Assembly (NCBI RefSeq): GCF_000024025.1
Contig: NC_013131.1
Location: 7,564,001-7,628,000, forward strand
Direction: 5' to 3'
DNA length: 64,000 nt
Source: Catenulispora acidiphila DSM 44928
Lineage (GTDB): Bacteria > Actinomycetota > Actinomycetes > Streptomycetales > Catenulisporaceae
A program made the translations under genes and the position numbers. Numbering within the stretch: position 1 is the stretch's first letter; every line of letters begins with the position of its first letter. The notes beneath the pieces are model-generated. The model searched no databases. It worked only from the letters and a program-made list of their open reading frames with translations, and was not told the origin of the DNA. Shown here piece by piece: positions 28,649-37,331 of this stretch.

Positions 28649-29839
28649 ATGGCGTCGAAGTTCAACCCGCCGCCTGGCTGGCCGAAGCCGCCACCCGGCT
28701 GGACACTGCCGCCTGGCTGGCGACCTGATCCCTCGTGGCCCACTCCCCCGGCCGGCTGGCAGTTCTGGGTGGACGTCAGCGAGTCCGACGAGCCACCGTC
28801 CACCGATCCGACGTCCGCTGCCACGGGACTGCCGCCCGGCGCACCAGCAACACCTGGGCCGCCGCCACCGGGTTCAACGGCCTACGGTGCTGGAACACCG
28901 CCAGGGCCGAATCGCAAAAGACCGCGGTGGATGTGGGTGGCCGGCGGCGTCATCGCCCTTGTCGTCGTCGTCATACTCAGCACCGTGTTCGGCGCTAAGG
29001 ACACCACCAAGTCCGCGTCGAAAGCCTCGTCCACGCCGAGCTCTACCGCGACCAGCACGAGAGCCCCGGCGAAACCCAGTTCGACGACTCACTCTTCCAC
29101 CTCGACGCCGAGCCCGACGACTCACTCCTCCACCGCGACAGCTCACCCCGCGACCCACCCCTCGTCCACGACACCTCACCCCTCACCTCGCCCCTCCTCG
29201 ACCTCGAAGCCGCCGGCGACGACCACGACATCCCACGCCGCGACCGCCGCTCCCCCCGTGAAGGCCGCGGGACCGGCGCCCACGATCGCTCCGATCTCGC
29301 TCGCCGGCTCCGGCCAGCAGACCAGCCGGAAGTTCACCGTCGCAGGCGGACTCACCGAGTTCACCTCCTCGTGCGCCGACTGCGACGCCAACTTCGCCGT
29401 CGAACTCCTCGACGCCACCGGAAACGAAGTCGACCTGCTCGCCAACACGATCGGCACCTACACCGGCACCACGGCCGAAGGCCTGCCCGCAGGTGACTAC
29501 CTCCTGAACGTCACAGCAGACGCGGCCTGGAACATCACCATCACCCAGCCGCGCGCGGTATCACCCGTCGCGCTCCCCCAGGCCTACAACGGGAAGGGCG
29601 ACAAAGTCGTCGGACCGTTCAACGCCGGCGGCCCGTTCAAGGTCGACGGCACCAACAGCGGCCAAGCCAACTTCGCGGTCAAAGTCATCGACGCCAACGG
29701 AGACGACGTCGACCTCGTGTTCAACGAGATCGGAGACTTCACAGGCTCCGACGTCGCGCAGACGACCTTCTCATCAGGGCCCTACTACCTGGTGGTCACC
29801 AGCGACGGGACCTGGCGCCTGGCACTGTCGAACCCTTAA
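28649..29839 (+). CDS. Membrane-anchored protein with proline/tryptophan-rich N-terminus and duplicated outer domain
   Basis: 396 residues from ATG 28649 (GGAGG upstream). The cytoplasmic N-terminus repeats PPGW units (residues 8-40), a pattern common in actinobacterial membrane proteins. One helix (about 95-115) is followed by a long Ser/Thr/Pro stalk. The outer part holds two related copies of a beta domain, each with an ANFAV/NFAVK core, then a D(L/D)VDL strand and a final W strand (TAAWNITI, DGTWRLAL). No catalytic motif was identified. It lies 130 bp after the CHAT gene and probably has its own promoter. Confidence 0.75.
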   Translation: MASKFNPPPGWPKPPPGWTLPPGWRPDPSWPTPPAGWQFWVDVSESDEPPSTDPTSAATGLPPGAPATPGPPPPGSTAYGAGTPPGPNRKRPRWMWVAGGVIALVVVVILSTVFGAKDTTKSASKASSTPSSTATSTRAPAKPSSTTHSSTSTPSPTTHSSTATAHPATHPSSTTPHPSPRPSSTSKPPATTTTSHAATAAPPVKAAGPAPTIAPISLAGSGQQTSRKFTVAGGLTEFTSSCADCDANFAVELLDATGNEVDLLANTIGTYTGTTAEGLPAGDYLLNVTADAAWNITITQPRAVSPVALPQAYNGKGDKVVGPFNAGGPFKVDGTNSGQANFAVKVIDANGDDVDLVFNEIGDFTGSDVAQTTFSSGPYYLVVTSDGTWRLALSNP

Positions 29840-29853
29840 CACCGCAAGGGATG

Positions 29854-29892
29854 TCGACAGCCAGGTCAGAAAACCTCTGACCTGGCTGTCGA
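29854..29892. terminator. Bidirectional terminator, 17-bp stem
   Basis: Perfect inverted repeat: TCGACAGCCAGGTCAGA (29854-29870), loop AAACC, complementary arm 29876-29892. It lies between convergent genes and probably ends both the secreted-protein and the xylanase transcripts. Confidence 0.9.
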
Positions 29893-29933
29893 ACGGAAGA
29901 GTGGGACACGGACACGGACCCGGTGCGGTTCGG

Positions 29934-31061
29934 TCAGCTGCGGTGCTGGGCGCCGTGGGCGGCGAGTTTCAGGTCTTGCTGCAGGTCTGCGACGACGGGC
30001 TTGGGGGCGAGGTTGACGTCGTAGAGGTTTGCGTAGCCCTCGTTGGTGAACCAGCCGGGGATCCAGGAGTCGGTGTCGCCGAAGCCCCAGACTGTGAAGG
30101 AGATGCACTGCTTGACGGCTAGGCAGGCTTGGAGCATCTGGGAGTACTCGTATGGCTGGGCGAAGGTGGCCAGGTGGTCGGTGGGGACTTGGGTGGTGGG
30201 GCTGTCCACGAAGGTGCGGACGTCGGCTTCGGTGATGGCGGTCTTCAGGCCGAGGTTGGCGAAGCGCTGGAGGTCGTCGGTCATCTTTGTGGGGAAGCCG
30301 TACTGCGTGTCGAGGTGGCCCTGGTCGCCGACGCCGCTGATCGGGACGCCTTGGGCGACCAGCTGCTTGATGAAGGTGTAGGCGGCGTCGCTCTTGGCGT
30401 TGGTTCCGTCCTCGCCGGCGATGTTGTAGTCGTTGTAGAACAGGAGCGCCTTCGGGTCGGCGGCGTGGGCCCAGCGGAAGGCGTCGGCTATGACGCCGGT
30501 GCCCAGGTGCGAGATCCAGAAGTCGTTCGGGTTCAGCTGGGACGGGTTGTCGTCGGTGAAGAACTCGTTCGCGACGTCCCACTGCCAGATCTTGCCCTTG
30601 AAGTGCGTCACCTCGTCGGTGATGTGCTTGTGCAGCAGGTCGCGCAGCTGCGCGTCACTGATCGTGCCGTTGGTGACGCCGGTGGTCAGCCAGTCCGGAA
30701 GCTGGTTGTGCCACAGCAGGACGTGGCCGCGGACGAGTTGGTGATTCTGCTGCGCGAACTGCACCAGGCGGTCGCCGCCGGACCAGTCGTACGTGCCCTG
30801 CGTCGGCTCCACCACCTGCCACTTCATCTCGTTGCCGGGCGTGACCACCGAGAACTGGGTCGCGGCGATCTTGGCGTAGTCCGGGTTGTCGAGGTCATAG
30901 GGGACGACGGCGGTCCCGATATGCAGGTCGATCTTCGAGGCCAGCGCACGAAGCGAGTCGGAGGAGCTCGAGCTCGCCCCGGCGACGCCCGAGCCCGTGA
31001 TCGCGGCCGCGACGGCGGTCGCCACGGCGACGCCTACTGCGGCCAGACGGTGGAACCTCAT
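29934..31061 (-). CDS. Secreted endo-1,4-beta-xylanase, GH10
   Basis: 375 residues from ATG 31061 (AAAGGGG site upstream); the longer frame to 31133 adds a non-secretory extension. Signal peptide with AGAS cleavage region near residue 30. The GH10 fold is clear: TPGNEMKW, RGHVLLWHNQLPDW, then WDVANE with acid/base Glu166, and ITEAD with nucleophile Glu278. No carbohydrate-binding module is attached. It degrades xylan outside the cell. The upstream region carries repeated AGTTTCGAT elements, suggesting regulation by sugar. Confidence 0.92.
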   Translation of the reverse strand: MRFHRLAAVGVAVATAVAAAITGSGVAGASSSSSDSLRALASKIDLHIGTAVVPYDLDNPDYAKIAATQFSVVTPGNEMKWQVVEPTQGTYDWSGGDRLVQFAQQNHQLVRGHVLLWHNQLPDWLTTGVTNGTISDAQLRDLLHKHITDEVTHFKGKIWQWDVANEFFTDDNPSQLNPNDFWISHLGTGVIADAFRWAHAADPKALLFYNDYNIAGEDGTNAKSDAAYTFIKQLVAQGVPISGVGDQGHLDTQYGFPTKMTDDLQRFANLGLKTAITEADVRTFVDSPTTQVPTDHLATFAQPYEYSQMLQACLAVKQCISFTVWGFGDTDSWIPGWFTNEGYANLYDVNLAPKPVVADLQQDLKLAAHGAQHRS

Positions 31062-31100
31062 TGCGGAAACCCCTTTGCGCGAGAGCAGACAAGGACTCCG

Positions 31101-31276
31101 AGTTTCGATGAAGATACCGAAACTTTTTCGCAAAACTCGGCGATAGGGACTGTATCCGTGACCGGGCAGAAGTCAACCACCTGGGCCGTTCTGCTGCTTA
31201 TACGTGGCTTGATATCGTCGATGACCTGGCAGTGTTCTGTCGTGTGGGATTGCTTCGAGTTTCGATAAGTTTCGAT
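31101..31276. promoter_or_regulatory. Repeated AGTTTCGAT operator-like elements upstream of the xylanase
   Basis: AGTTTCGAT occurs at 31101-31109, 31258-31266 and 31268-31276, the last two in tandem with a 10-bp period. A reverse-oriented CGAAACT lies at 31118-31124, giving an AGTTTCG-N10-CGAAACT inverted repeat next to the xylanase start. The distal tandem pair lies closer to the divergent ligase gene at 31364. Confidence 0.65.
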
Positions 31277-31363
31277 GCTCTGAAGATGCTCTGATTTTCC
31301 CGCGCGATACTCGGCAGCGGAGCAAGACCCACCCACCTCGACGCAGCTAGGGCGGCGGCACGC

Positions 31364-32803
31364 ATGGCATTCCCAGACTCCGTTCTTCATGCGCTGGCGG
31401 CGCGGCCGGAACACGTCGCTGTGGAGGACGGTGACCTTGCGGTGACCGGCGGCGAACTGCTGCGCATGATCGGCACGATTGCCCGCGGACTGCGATCGAG
31501 TGGTATCGGTCCGGGCAGTGGAGTGGCGATGGAGTTGGGCGTCAGCGCTGAAGCGGTGGCTGCCTATTTCGCGGGTTACACGGTGGGCTGCCGGGTGATC
31601 GGCGTGCATCCCGGGTACTCGGCGCCGCAGCGCCGGCATGTGCTCTCGCGCGGCGTGGACGCAGTGCTCACCGGTGATCGGGTGGCTGAACTGCTGCGCG
31701 GTGAGGCGGCTGACCCTGTGGTGCTGGCCAGGCCGGACGATGTGGCGCGGGTGGCGTACACCAGCGGCAGTACCGGCCGGCCGAAGGGCTGCATGCAGAC
31801 GTACAAGGCGCTGTCCTCGCATTGGTCGTGGGATGTTGAGAACTGGTGCGCCGACACCGTCGAGCTGGCGCGGTGTACCGGTCGCTATCTGCTGTTCGGC
31901 ACGCTCGCCAGTGCCGTGGTGCAGGACTACCTGGCGCTGTGCCTGCTCTCCGGCGGCACCGCCGTGATCCCGCGGCTTCCCGCAGCCGGTGAGGGCCCGC
32001 TGTTTCCCGGGGTGTTCGAGCGGTTGCGCGCCAGTGCGACGATCATGAACGTGCCGCGCCTGTATCAGATGCTTGATGCGCTGAGGACGGCGGAGTATGA
32101 CATGTCCTCCGTAGCGGCGATCATGGTTGCCGGGTCGCCGCTGCCCGCGCACCGGCTGGCCGAAGCGGTCGAACTGCTCGGCCCGGTGGTCTACTCCTCC
32201 TACGGACTGACCGAGACCGGTGGGCTCACCGCGCTGACTCCGACGGACATCGCCCAAGGTGTGCTCGGCTCCGTGGGACGGCCGCTGCCCTCCGTGGAGG
32301 TGGACATCCGGGACGGCGAGATCTATGTGCGCACGCAGTACCAGATGTGCGGGTACTTCGACGAGCCCGAGCTGACCGCCGAGACCCTGACGGCCGATGG
32401 CTTTGTGCGTACCCGCGATCTCGGGAAGCTGGAGGACGGCTACCTGTCCCTGACGGGTCGCGCCCGCGAAATCATCATCGTGGATGCCCTGCCGGTGTAT
32501 GCGGGCCCGATCGAGCGCCTGCTGGCGGCGCAGGAGGACGTGGACCAGGCGTACGTGATCGGCGCCCCGAGCGACCAGCGCGGCGAGGCGGTGCACGCCT
32601 TCCTGGTTCCCCGCCCGGGACACAGCCTGGACCACGCGGGCCTGCGCCAAGCGGTCCGCGCCGACCTCGGCGAGCTCAGCGTGCCGGAGACCATCACCCA
32701 ACTCGCCGAGGTCCCGGTGGCCGCCAGCGGGAAACCGGACAAGGCCGCATTGCTCGGCTTGCTTCGAGGCGGCGTGCCTGAAGCCGCGAGCCGGGACCAC
32801 TAG
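31364..32803 (+). CDS. AMP-dependent synthetase / acyl-CoA ligase-like enzyme
   Basis: 479 residues from ATG 31364. The ANL core motifs are present: YTSGSTGRPKG (A3), SSYGLTETGG (A5), and the C-terminal catalytic lysine region SGKPDKAALL. The A8 region, usually GxNxxxxEIE, reads VDALPVYAGPIE, so the hinge is variant. The substrate is an unidentified carboxylic acid, activated to an acyl-adenylate and probably then to a CoA thioester. It is monocistronic and divergent from the xylanase. An in-trans partner is not visible. Confidence 0.85.
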   Translation: MAFPDSVLHALAARPEHVAVEDGDLAVTGGELLRMIGTIARGLRSSGIGPGSGVAMELGVSAEAVAAYFAGYTVGCRVIGVHPGYSAPQRRHVLSRGVDAVLTGDRVAELLRGEAADPVVLARPDDVARVAYTSGSTGRPKGCMQTYKALSSHWSWDVENWCADTVELARCTGRYLLFGTLASAVVQDYLALCLLSGGTAVIPRLPAAGEGPLFPGVFERLRASATIMNVPRLYQMLDALRTAEYDMSSVAAIMVAGSPLPAHRLAEAVELLGPVVYSSYGLTETGGLTALTPTDIAQGVLGSVGRPLPSVEVDIRDGEIYVRTQYQMCGYFDEPELTAETLTADGFVRTRDLGKLEDGYLSLTGRAREIIIVDALPVYAGPIERLLAAQEDVDQAYVIGAPSDQRGEAVHAFLVPRPGHSLDHAGLRQAVRADLGELSVPETITQLAEVPVAASGKPDKAALLGLLRGGVPEAASRDH

Positions 32804-33012
32804 TAGTCCAGTAGTGCTCAGCGGCACTCCAGCAATCGAGTACGCCGACTACGCCGAGCCTGGTCGATGCTGCCGTCGGCGAAGTCAAAACGGCGCTGGG
32901 GCGGCGGGGCGATGCCGGATTCCGTAGAGCACGCACCAGGTTTGGCCGCCTCCACTCTGGACATTCGGCGACCGGCTCAAGCGTCTGTCCGCCTAGTGGA
33001 GGGAGCCACTTC

Positions 33013-33924
33013 ATGACCTTTGATCCTGAAGCCCAGCTGGACACCAGCGATGTCCGTGACGAACGCGGGGGTGGTGGTGGCTTTTTGGGCGGTGGGTTTC
33101 CGGGAGGCCGGGGCGGTATCGCTGGGCTGATATTCGCCCTCATCGCGGCAGCGGTCGGAGTTCCGGTCGCCACGATGGGCGGTGGAGGCAACGGCAACGG
33201 CGGGACTTCGGCGTCGCCGGGGGGCGTTGATTCCTCGCTCGCCGCCAAGTGCCACACCGGTGCTGATGCCAATGCCAACGATGACTGCCGTGTTGTGGCC
33301 GTCGTCGACTCCGTGCAGAACTACTGGAGCACGGCGTTCGCTAACAGTGGCAAGACCTACCAGCGTGCGGCAACCGTGCTCTTCTCCGGTTCCACCTCCA
33401 CGGCTTGCGGCCCGGCGACCACCCAAGTCGGTCCGTTCTATTGTCCCGGCGATCGCACGGTGTACCTCGATCTGGGCTTCTGGCAGGAACTGCGTAGCCA
33501 GTTCGGAGCGAAGGGCGGTCCCTTCGCCCAGGCCTACGTCGTCGCCCACGAATACGGTCACCACATCCAGGACCTGCAAGGCACGCTCGGACGGGCCCAG
33601 CAGGGCGGCCAGGGTGCCACCGGCGGATCGGTCCGCACCGAACTACAGGCGGACTGCTACGCGGGTATCTGGGCGCACTGGGCCACCACCACCAAGGACG
33701 CCAGCGGCCATCCCCTCATCGACGCCCTCAGCCAGCAGAACATCGCCGATGCCCTCGACGCGGCGTCCGCGGTCGGTGACGACCGGATCCAGCAGGAGAC
33801 GCAGGGCAACGTCACGCCGGAGACATGGACCCACGGGTCGGCCGCCCAGCGCCAGAAGTGGTTCACGACCGGCTATCAGACCGGGGATCTGAAGGCGTGC
33901 GACACGTTCGCCGGCGGGATATGA
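33013..33924 (+). CDS. Membrane-anchored neutral zinc metallopeptidase (YpfJ-like)
   Basis: 303 residues, ATG 33013 with GGAGGG upstream. After a Gly-rich cytoplasmic start, a single helix (about 36-56) anchors the protein. The outer domain carries the zinc-binding HEYGHH (His179, Glu180, His183) and matches the PF04228 putative neutral zinc metallopeptidase family, including FYCPGDRTVYLDLGFW and ELQADCYAGIWA. It would act outside the membrane; the substrate is unknown. Confidence 0.9.
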   Translation: MTFDPEAQLDTSDVRDERGGGGGFLGGGFPGGRGGIAGLIFALIAAAVGVPVATMGGGGNGNGGTSASPGGVDSSLAAKCHTGADANANDDCRVVAVVDSVQNYWSTAFANSGKTYQRAATVLFSGSTSTACGPATTQVGPFYCPGDRTVYLDLGFWQELRSQFGAKGGPFAQAYVVAHEYGHHIQDLQGTLGRAQQGGQGATGGSVRTELQADCYAGIWAHWATTTKDASGHPLIDALSQQNIADALDAASAVGDDRIQQETQGNVTPETWTHGSAAQRQKWFTTGYQTGDLKACDTFAGGI

Positions 33925-33934
33925 CCGATCTGTG

Positions 33935-33972
33935 CTGAACCGTCGGGCGGCGCGGTTACGCCGGCGGTTCAG
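33935..33972. terminator. Hairpin between convergent genes
   Basis: CTGAACCG (33935-33942) pairs with CGGTTCAG (33965-33972); the stem extends inward by one G-U pair and three more pairs. It overlaps the last codons of the amidotransferase gene and may act on both strands. Confidence 0.6.
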
Positions 33973-34789
33973 GCGAGAAAGGGCGGAGCTCGTCGTTGCC
34001 CTTTTGCACCATGCCGTATGTGGCCTCGGGTATCTCGAGCCAGGCACCGGGCAGGTTGCCGATCGGTTCGGAGACGACCAACCGCGTGTCGTCGGAGACC
34101 TTCTGCATGATGGGCGCGTCGGGGTACTGCTCCCGCAAAGTCGGTACGTCGCGCGTGAGAAAGAGGGTTCGCGATTTGCCCTGGCTCGAATAGCGGAACG
34201 CCCATGTGGAATGGCCGTCGCTGGTCACGATCGTCCCCTGGAAGGGGTAGTCGATCCCGGCCTTCCGGCCCTGCGCCTCGACGAAGCCGATGGCCCGGGC
34301 CACGGCCTTCGCCGGATCGGTTTCGAGCCCGAAGGTGAGCGCCAGGTAGAACAGCAGCTCGGTGTCGGTCGTGCCCACGATGAGGGGGTAGAGCGAGGGG
34401 TCGACGGCGAAGGCCATGTCGCGCTTGATCTTCGCGAACCCGTCGATGAAGCCGTTGTGCATCCACAGCCACTTCCCGTAGCGGAAGGGATGGCAGTTCG
34501 TCTGTTGGACCGAGGACCCGATGGCGGCGCGGATGTGGGCGAAGAACAGGGGCGAGGTGACGTGCTCGGAGACCTCGCGCAGGTTCGTGTCGTTCCACGC
34601 CGGTTCGACGCCGCGGAAGATGCCGGGGGTGTCGCGGCCGTCGTACCAGCCGATGCCGAACCCGTCGCCGTTGGTGGTCTCGGCTCCGAGCTCGGAGTGC
34701 AGGCTCTGGTCGATGAACGAGCGGATCGGCGTGTACAGCACGTCGCTCAACAGGACGGGCGAGCCTGAGTAGGCGAGCCAGCGGCACAT
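33956..34789 (-). CDS. Class II glutamine amidotransferase
   Basis: 277 residues starting ATG-TGC at 34789 (GAGGAAG upstream); the ORF extends further, but Cys2 must be exposed after Met removal to serve as the nucleophile, and MCRWLAYSG is the family start. NGDGFGIGWY, FFAHIRAA and the MHNGFI region are also typical of GATase_6 / YafJ-like proteins. It releases ammonia from glutamine or cleaves a gamma-glutamyl bond. It is divergent from a GCS2-type ligase. In ergothioneine synthesis EgtA and EgtC belong to these same two families, but EgtB and EgtD are absent here. Confidence 0.88.
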   Translation of the reverse strand: MCRWLAYSGSPVLLSDVLYTPIRSFIDQSLHSELGAETTNGDGFGIGWYDGRDTPGIFRGVEPAWNDTNLREVSEHVTSPLFFAHIRAAIGSSVQQTNCHPFRYGKWLWMHNGFIDGFAKIKRDMAFAVDPSLYPLIVGTTDTELLFYLALTFGLETDPAKAVARAIGFVEAQGRKAGIDYPFQGTIVTSDGHSTWAFRYSSQGKSRTLFLTRDVPTLREQYPDAPIMQKVSDDTRLVVSEPIGNLPGAWLEIPEATYGMVQKGNDELRPFSPEPPA

Positions 34790-34937
34790 GGCGCTTCCTC
34801 TCACGTGAGTCCGGTCATATGCCATTGTCTACGGGTTCACGTCCGGGCGCACCGGCCCGTCCGGCGTGATCGGTCTTTCAGATCTAGCATCGTCACCAGA
34901 GAGTGCGAGCCATCGTCGTTCAGTGTGGGAGGACGCC

Positions 34938-36056
34938 ATGGCCTCGTCCGTGGAACAGATCCGGGACGTGCTGACGCTCGGCCTGGAGGAGGAGTTCGTC
35001 CTCGTCGACGGCCGCGAACCAGTCACGGTCCCCAGGGCCGAAGCCGTCCTGGCGCGGATCGGCGGCCGCCTGGATGGGCGAATGCACCGCGAACTCTTCC
35101 AGACCCAGATAGAGACCAACACGCTGCCCCGCGTGACGGCGGCTGAGCTGCGCGCGGACCTCGCCGAAACACGCGGGGCGGCCATCGAGGCCGCGGCCGG
35201 CCTCGACACGCGGCTGGTCGCCTCGGGCGCCGGAGTGCTGTCCCGGCGACCGCTGCCGGTGACGCAGTCGCCGCGTTATCTGGAGATAGCCCGCCGTTTC
35301 CCGGACGTGCTGGCCGAGTTCGAGAGCGAGCCCAGCGGCTGCCACATCCACCTGGGAACCCTGGACCGCGACAGGGCCGTGCTGCTGGGCACGCGGCTCC
35401 GGCCGTGGATGCCGCTGCTGCAGTCGCTCGCGGGCAACTCCCCGTTCGCTGCCGGACGCGACCGCGGCTGCGCCAGCTGGCGGTACTTCGAGTTCCAGCA
35501 CTGGCCCTCCGCCGGTCCGGCTCCGAGCTTGACCGGCGGCGGGTACGAGCGGGCTGTACGCCGCCTCATGGAGTCCGGGACCGTCATGGACCGCAAGATG
35601 ATCTACTGGTTCACCCGGCCCTCGGAACGCTGGCCCACCCTGGAGATCCGGGTCGCCGACGTGAACCCGGATCTGAACGTCCCGGTCTTGCTCGCGCTCC
35701 TGGTCCGGGGTCTGGCCGCGACGATCCTGGCCGCCCTGCAGGCCGACCAGCCGGTTCCGGGCACCGACGAACACCGGCTGATCGAGGACCACCGCCTGGC
35801 GGCCCGGTTCGGCCTGGCCGCCGAGGGACTGGATCCGGTGAGCGGCACGCTCGCGTCGGCCGAGGAGCGAGCGGCCAGTCTGCTGGAATTCAGCCGGCCG
35901 GGCCTTGAGCCCGGAGGCGATCTGGAGACCGCTGCCCTCCTGCTCGCCGAGGTGCGGGCCACCGGCGGCGGAGCCGCGCAGCAGCGGGCCGACTTCCAGG
36001 TCCGGGGGTCCTTGTCGGACGTGGTGGACGGGCTGGTGAAACGGACTGCTGTGTGA
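34938..36056 (+). CDS. GCS2-family carboxylate-amine ligase (YbdK-like), first copy
   Basis: 372 residues from ATG 34938 (GGGAGGA upstream). Family hallmarks: GLEEEFVLVD, ETNTLPR, SGCHIHLG, NSPFAAGRD, and MIYWFTRPSERWPTLEIRV. These enzymes form gamma-glutamyl amide bonds with ATP, typically glutamate with cysteine or another amine. It is about 40% similar by eye to the second copy at 59936. Partner gene at 33956 is divergent. The physiological amine is not known. Confidence 0.88.
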   Translation: MASSVEQIRDVLTLGLEEEFVLVDGREPVTVPRAEAVLARIGGRLDGRMHRELFQTQIETNTLPRVTAAELRADLAETRGAAIEAAAGLDTRLVASGAGVLSRRPLPVTQSPRYLEIARRFPDVLAEFESEPSGCHIHLGTLDRDRAVLLGTRLRPWMPLLQSLAGNSPFAAGRDRGCASWRYFEFQHWPSAGPAPSLTGGGYERAVRRLMESGTVMDRKMIYWFTRPSERWPTLEIRVADVNPDLNVPVLLALLVRGLAATILAALQADQPVPGTDEHRLIEDHRLAARFGLAAEGLDPVSGTLASAEERAASLLEFSRPGLEPGGDLETAALLLAEVRATGGGAAQQRADFQVRGSLSDVVDGLVKRTAV

Positions 36057-36128
36057 GGGGCGAGCCGCAGACTGATACGGGCCGCGCGGGCGCCGCCGGA
36101 GGCCTGCCAGCGCGGCCGTTCGCAGGTC

Positions 36129-36164
36129 GCCGATCCGCCGATCCGCCGATCCGCCGATCCGCCG
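36129..36164. repeat. 8-bp tandem repeat
   Basis: The unit CGATCCGC repeats about four times in the gap between the ligase and lipoprotein genes, followed by a run of six A. It lies outside coding sequence. Confidence 0.7.
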
Positions 36165-36245
36165 AAAAAACATAGTCGGCGATGGACGGGCTCCGGTCCG
36201 CTGCGGAACCGATCTTGGTCAGGTCAGTGGCGGAACCGACCCCGG

Positions 36246-36761
36246 TCAGTGCCGGACCGCAGCCGTGATCTTCGCGGCGATCGAGCCGGAGAGATCGCGG
36301 TTGCTGCGCGCGGTGGCGGTCGCCGTGCCGTTGGCGGGGACTGCCGAGACGGTGACGACCGTCGCGTCCAGGAGGTTGCCGTTCGGGTCGTCGAATGCCA
36401 CCGAGATCGTGTAGTCGTGGGGATCGGACGTCGGGTTGCGCACGGTCAGCGGGCACTCGGCACGGCCGTCCGAACCGGTGGTGGCCGGTCCGGCGGTCAC
36501 ATCGGAGGCCGCGGTGACGCCGTCGGTGACCTGGGCCAGGGCCGAGGAGGCGGCCGAAGACGCCGACGACGCGGCTTGGGAGGCGGCCGATCCGCCCTGC
36601 GAGGCCAGGCTGGAAGCAGCCGACGAGACCTGCGAGGAGGCGCTGGCGCCGGCTGAGGAGGAGCCGCTTCCGCATCCGGCCACCGACAGAGCCATCACGG
36701 CGAAGGCCGCGGCACCGACGGAAAGGCGCCGCCGGTGTACCGACGAGATCGTGGTCAGCAT
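36246..36761 (-). CDS. Lipoprotein with Ser/Ala-rich stalk
   Basis: 171 residues from ATG 36761 (GAGGG upstream). A lipobox (SVAGC, Cys30) marks lipid attachment and export. A long Ala/Ser-rich stalk (about 31-85) is followed by a small beta domain (CPLTVRNPTSDPHDYTISVA, then VVTVSAVPANGTATAT) resembling the FxLYD fold. Function is unknown; it sits on the outer face of the membrane. Confidence 0.8.
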   Translation of the reverse strand: MLTTISSVHRRRLSVGAAAFAVMALSVAGCGSGSSSAGASASSQVSSAASSLASQGGSAASQAASSASSAASSALAQVTDGVTAASDVTAGPATTGSDGRAECPLTVRNPTSDPHDYTISVAFDDPNGNLLDATVVTVSAVPANGTATATARSNRDLSGSIAAKITAAVRH

Positions 36762-36828
36762 GCCCTCAACGTCCACGCGACAGCGCGTGTCCGCCACCTG
36801 GTGGCAGCTGAAAGGGTGATGGCGCGGG

Positions 36829-37194
36829 CTACAGGCCTGCCCCGGTGGTGGGATGGCGAACTTTTCCGCTCTGCGTCGGCGAGCGTGGTCCGGCCTCGTC
36901 CCGGAGTCGCTGCATCGCGTGATGGGAACCCCAGGTCAGAGCGATGACCGAGCCCCATGCGAGAGCGAGCAGGATCCCGATTCCGCCGAAGATGGCCGCG
37001 TTGTCGGTGTTGCCCCTGATCAGCGCGCCGAGGCCCGAGAAAAGGAACGCGAACACGAAGAACGCGCAGAACACCCGGATCGATGTCGTGATCAGCTTCA
37101 CGGCGATCCGCTCCCGGACGGCGATCTCGGACAGCATCACGGAGATGCGCTCCATCCTTCGCCGAAAGTCCGGATCAGGGCTTTTGCCAGCCAT
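36829..37194 (-). CDS. Small membrane protein
   Basis: 121 residues from ATG 37194. Charged amphipathic N-terminus, then two hydrophobic helices (about 39-58 and 67-87) and a basic tail. No family was recognised. The ribosome site is weak. It is divergent from the SulP transporter. Confidence 0.65.
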   Translation of the reverse strand: MAGKSPDPDFRRRMERISVMLSEIAVRERIAVKLITTSIRVFCAFFVFAFLFSGLGALIRGNTDNAAIFGGIGILLALAWGSVIALTWGSHHAMQRLRDEAGPRSPTQSGKVRHPTTGAGL

Positions 37195-37331
37195 GATCCC
37201 ATTATCGGCCGCCGACGGTCACGCTGCATCCCCAAGGAGGTGCTGGCTGGCAGGGTGCGGGAGCCCGTGGTCGACTTGACGGACGCTGTCTGAATCGGCT
37301 CCTGGTCGCGGGCTCCTGGTGTGGAGGTACG

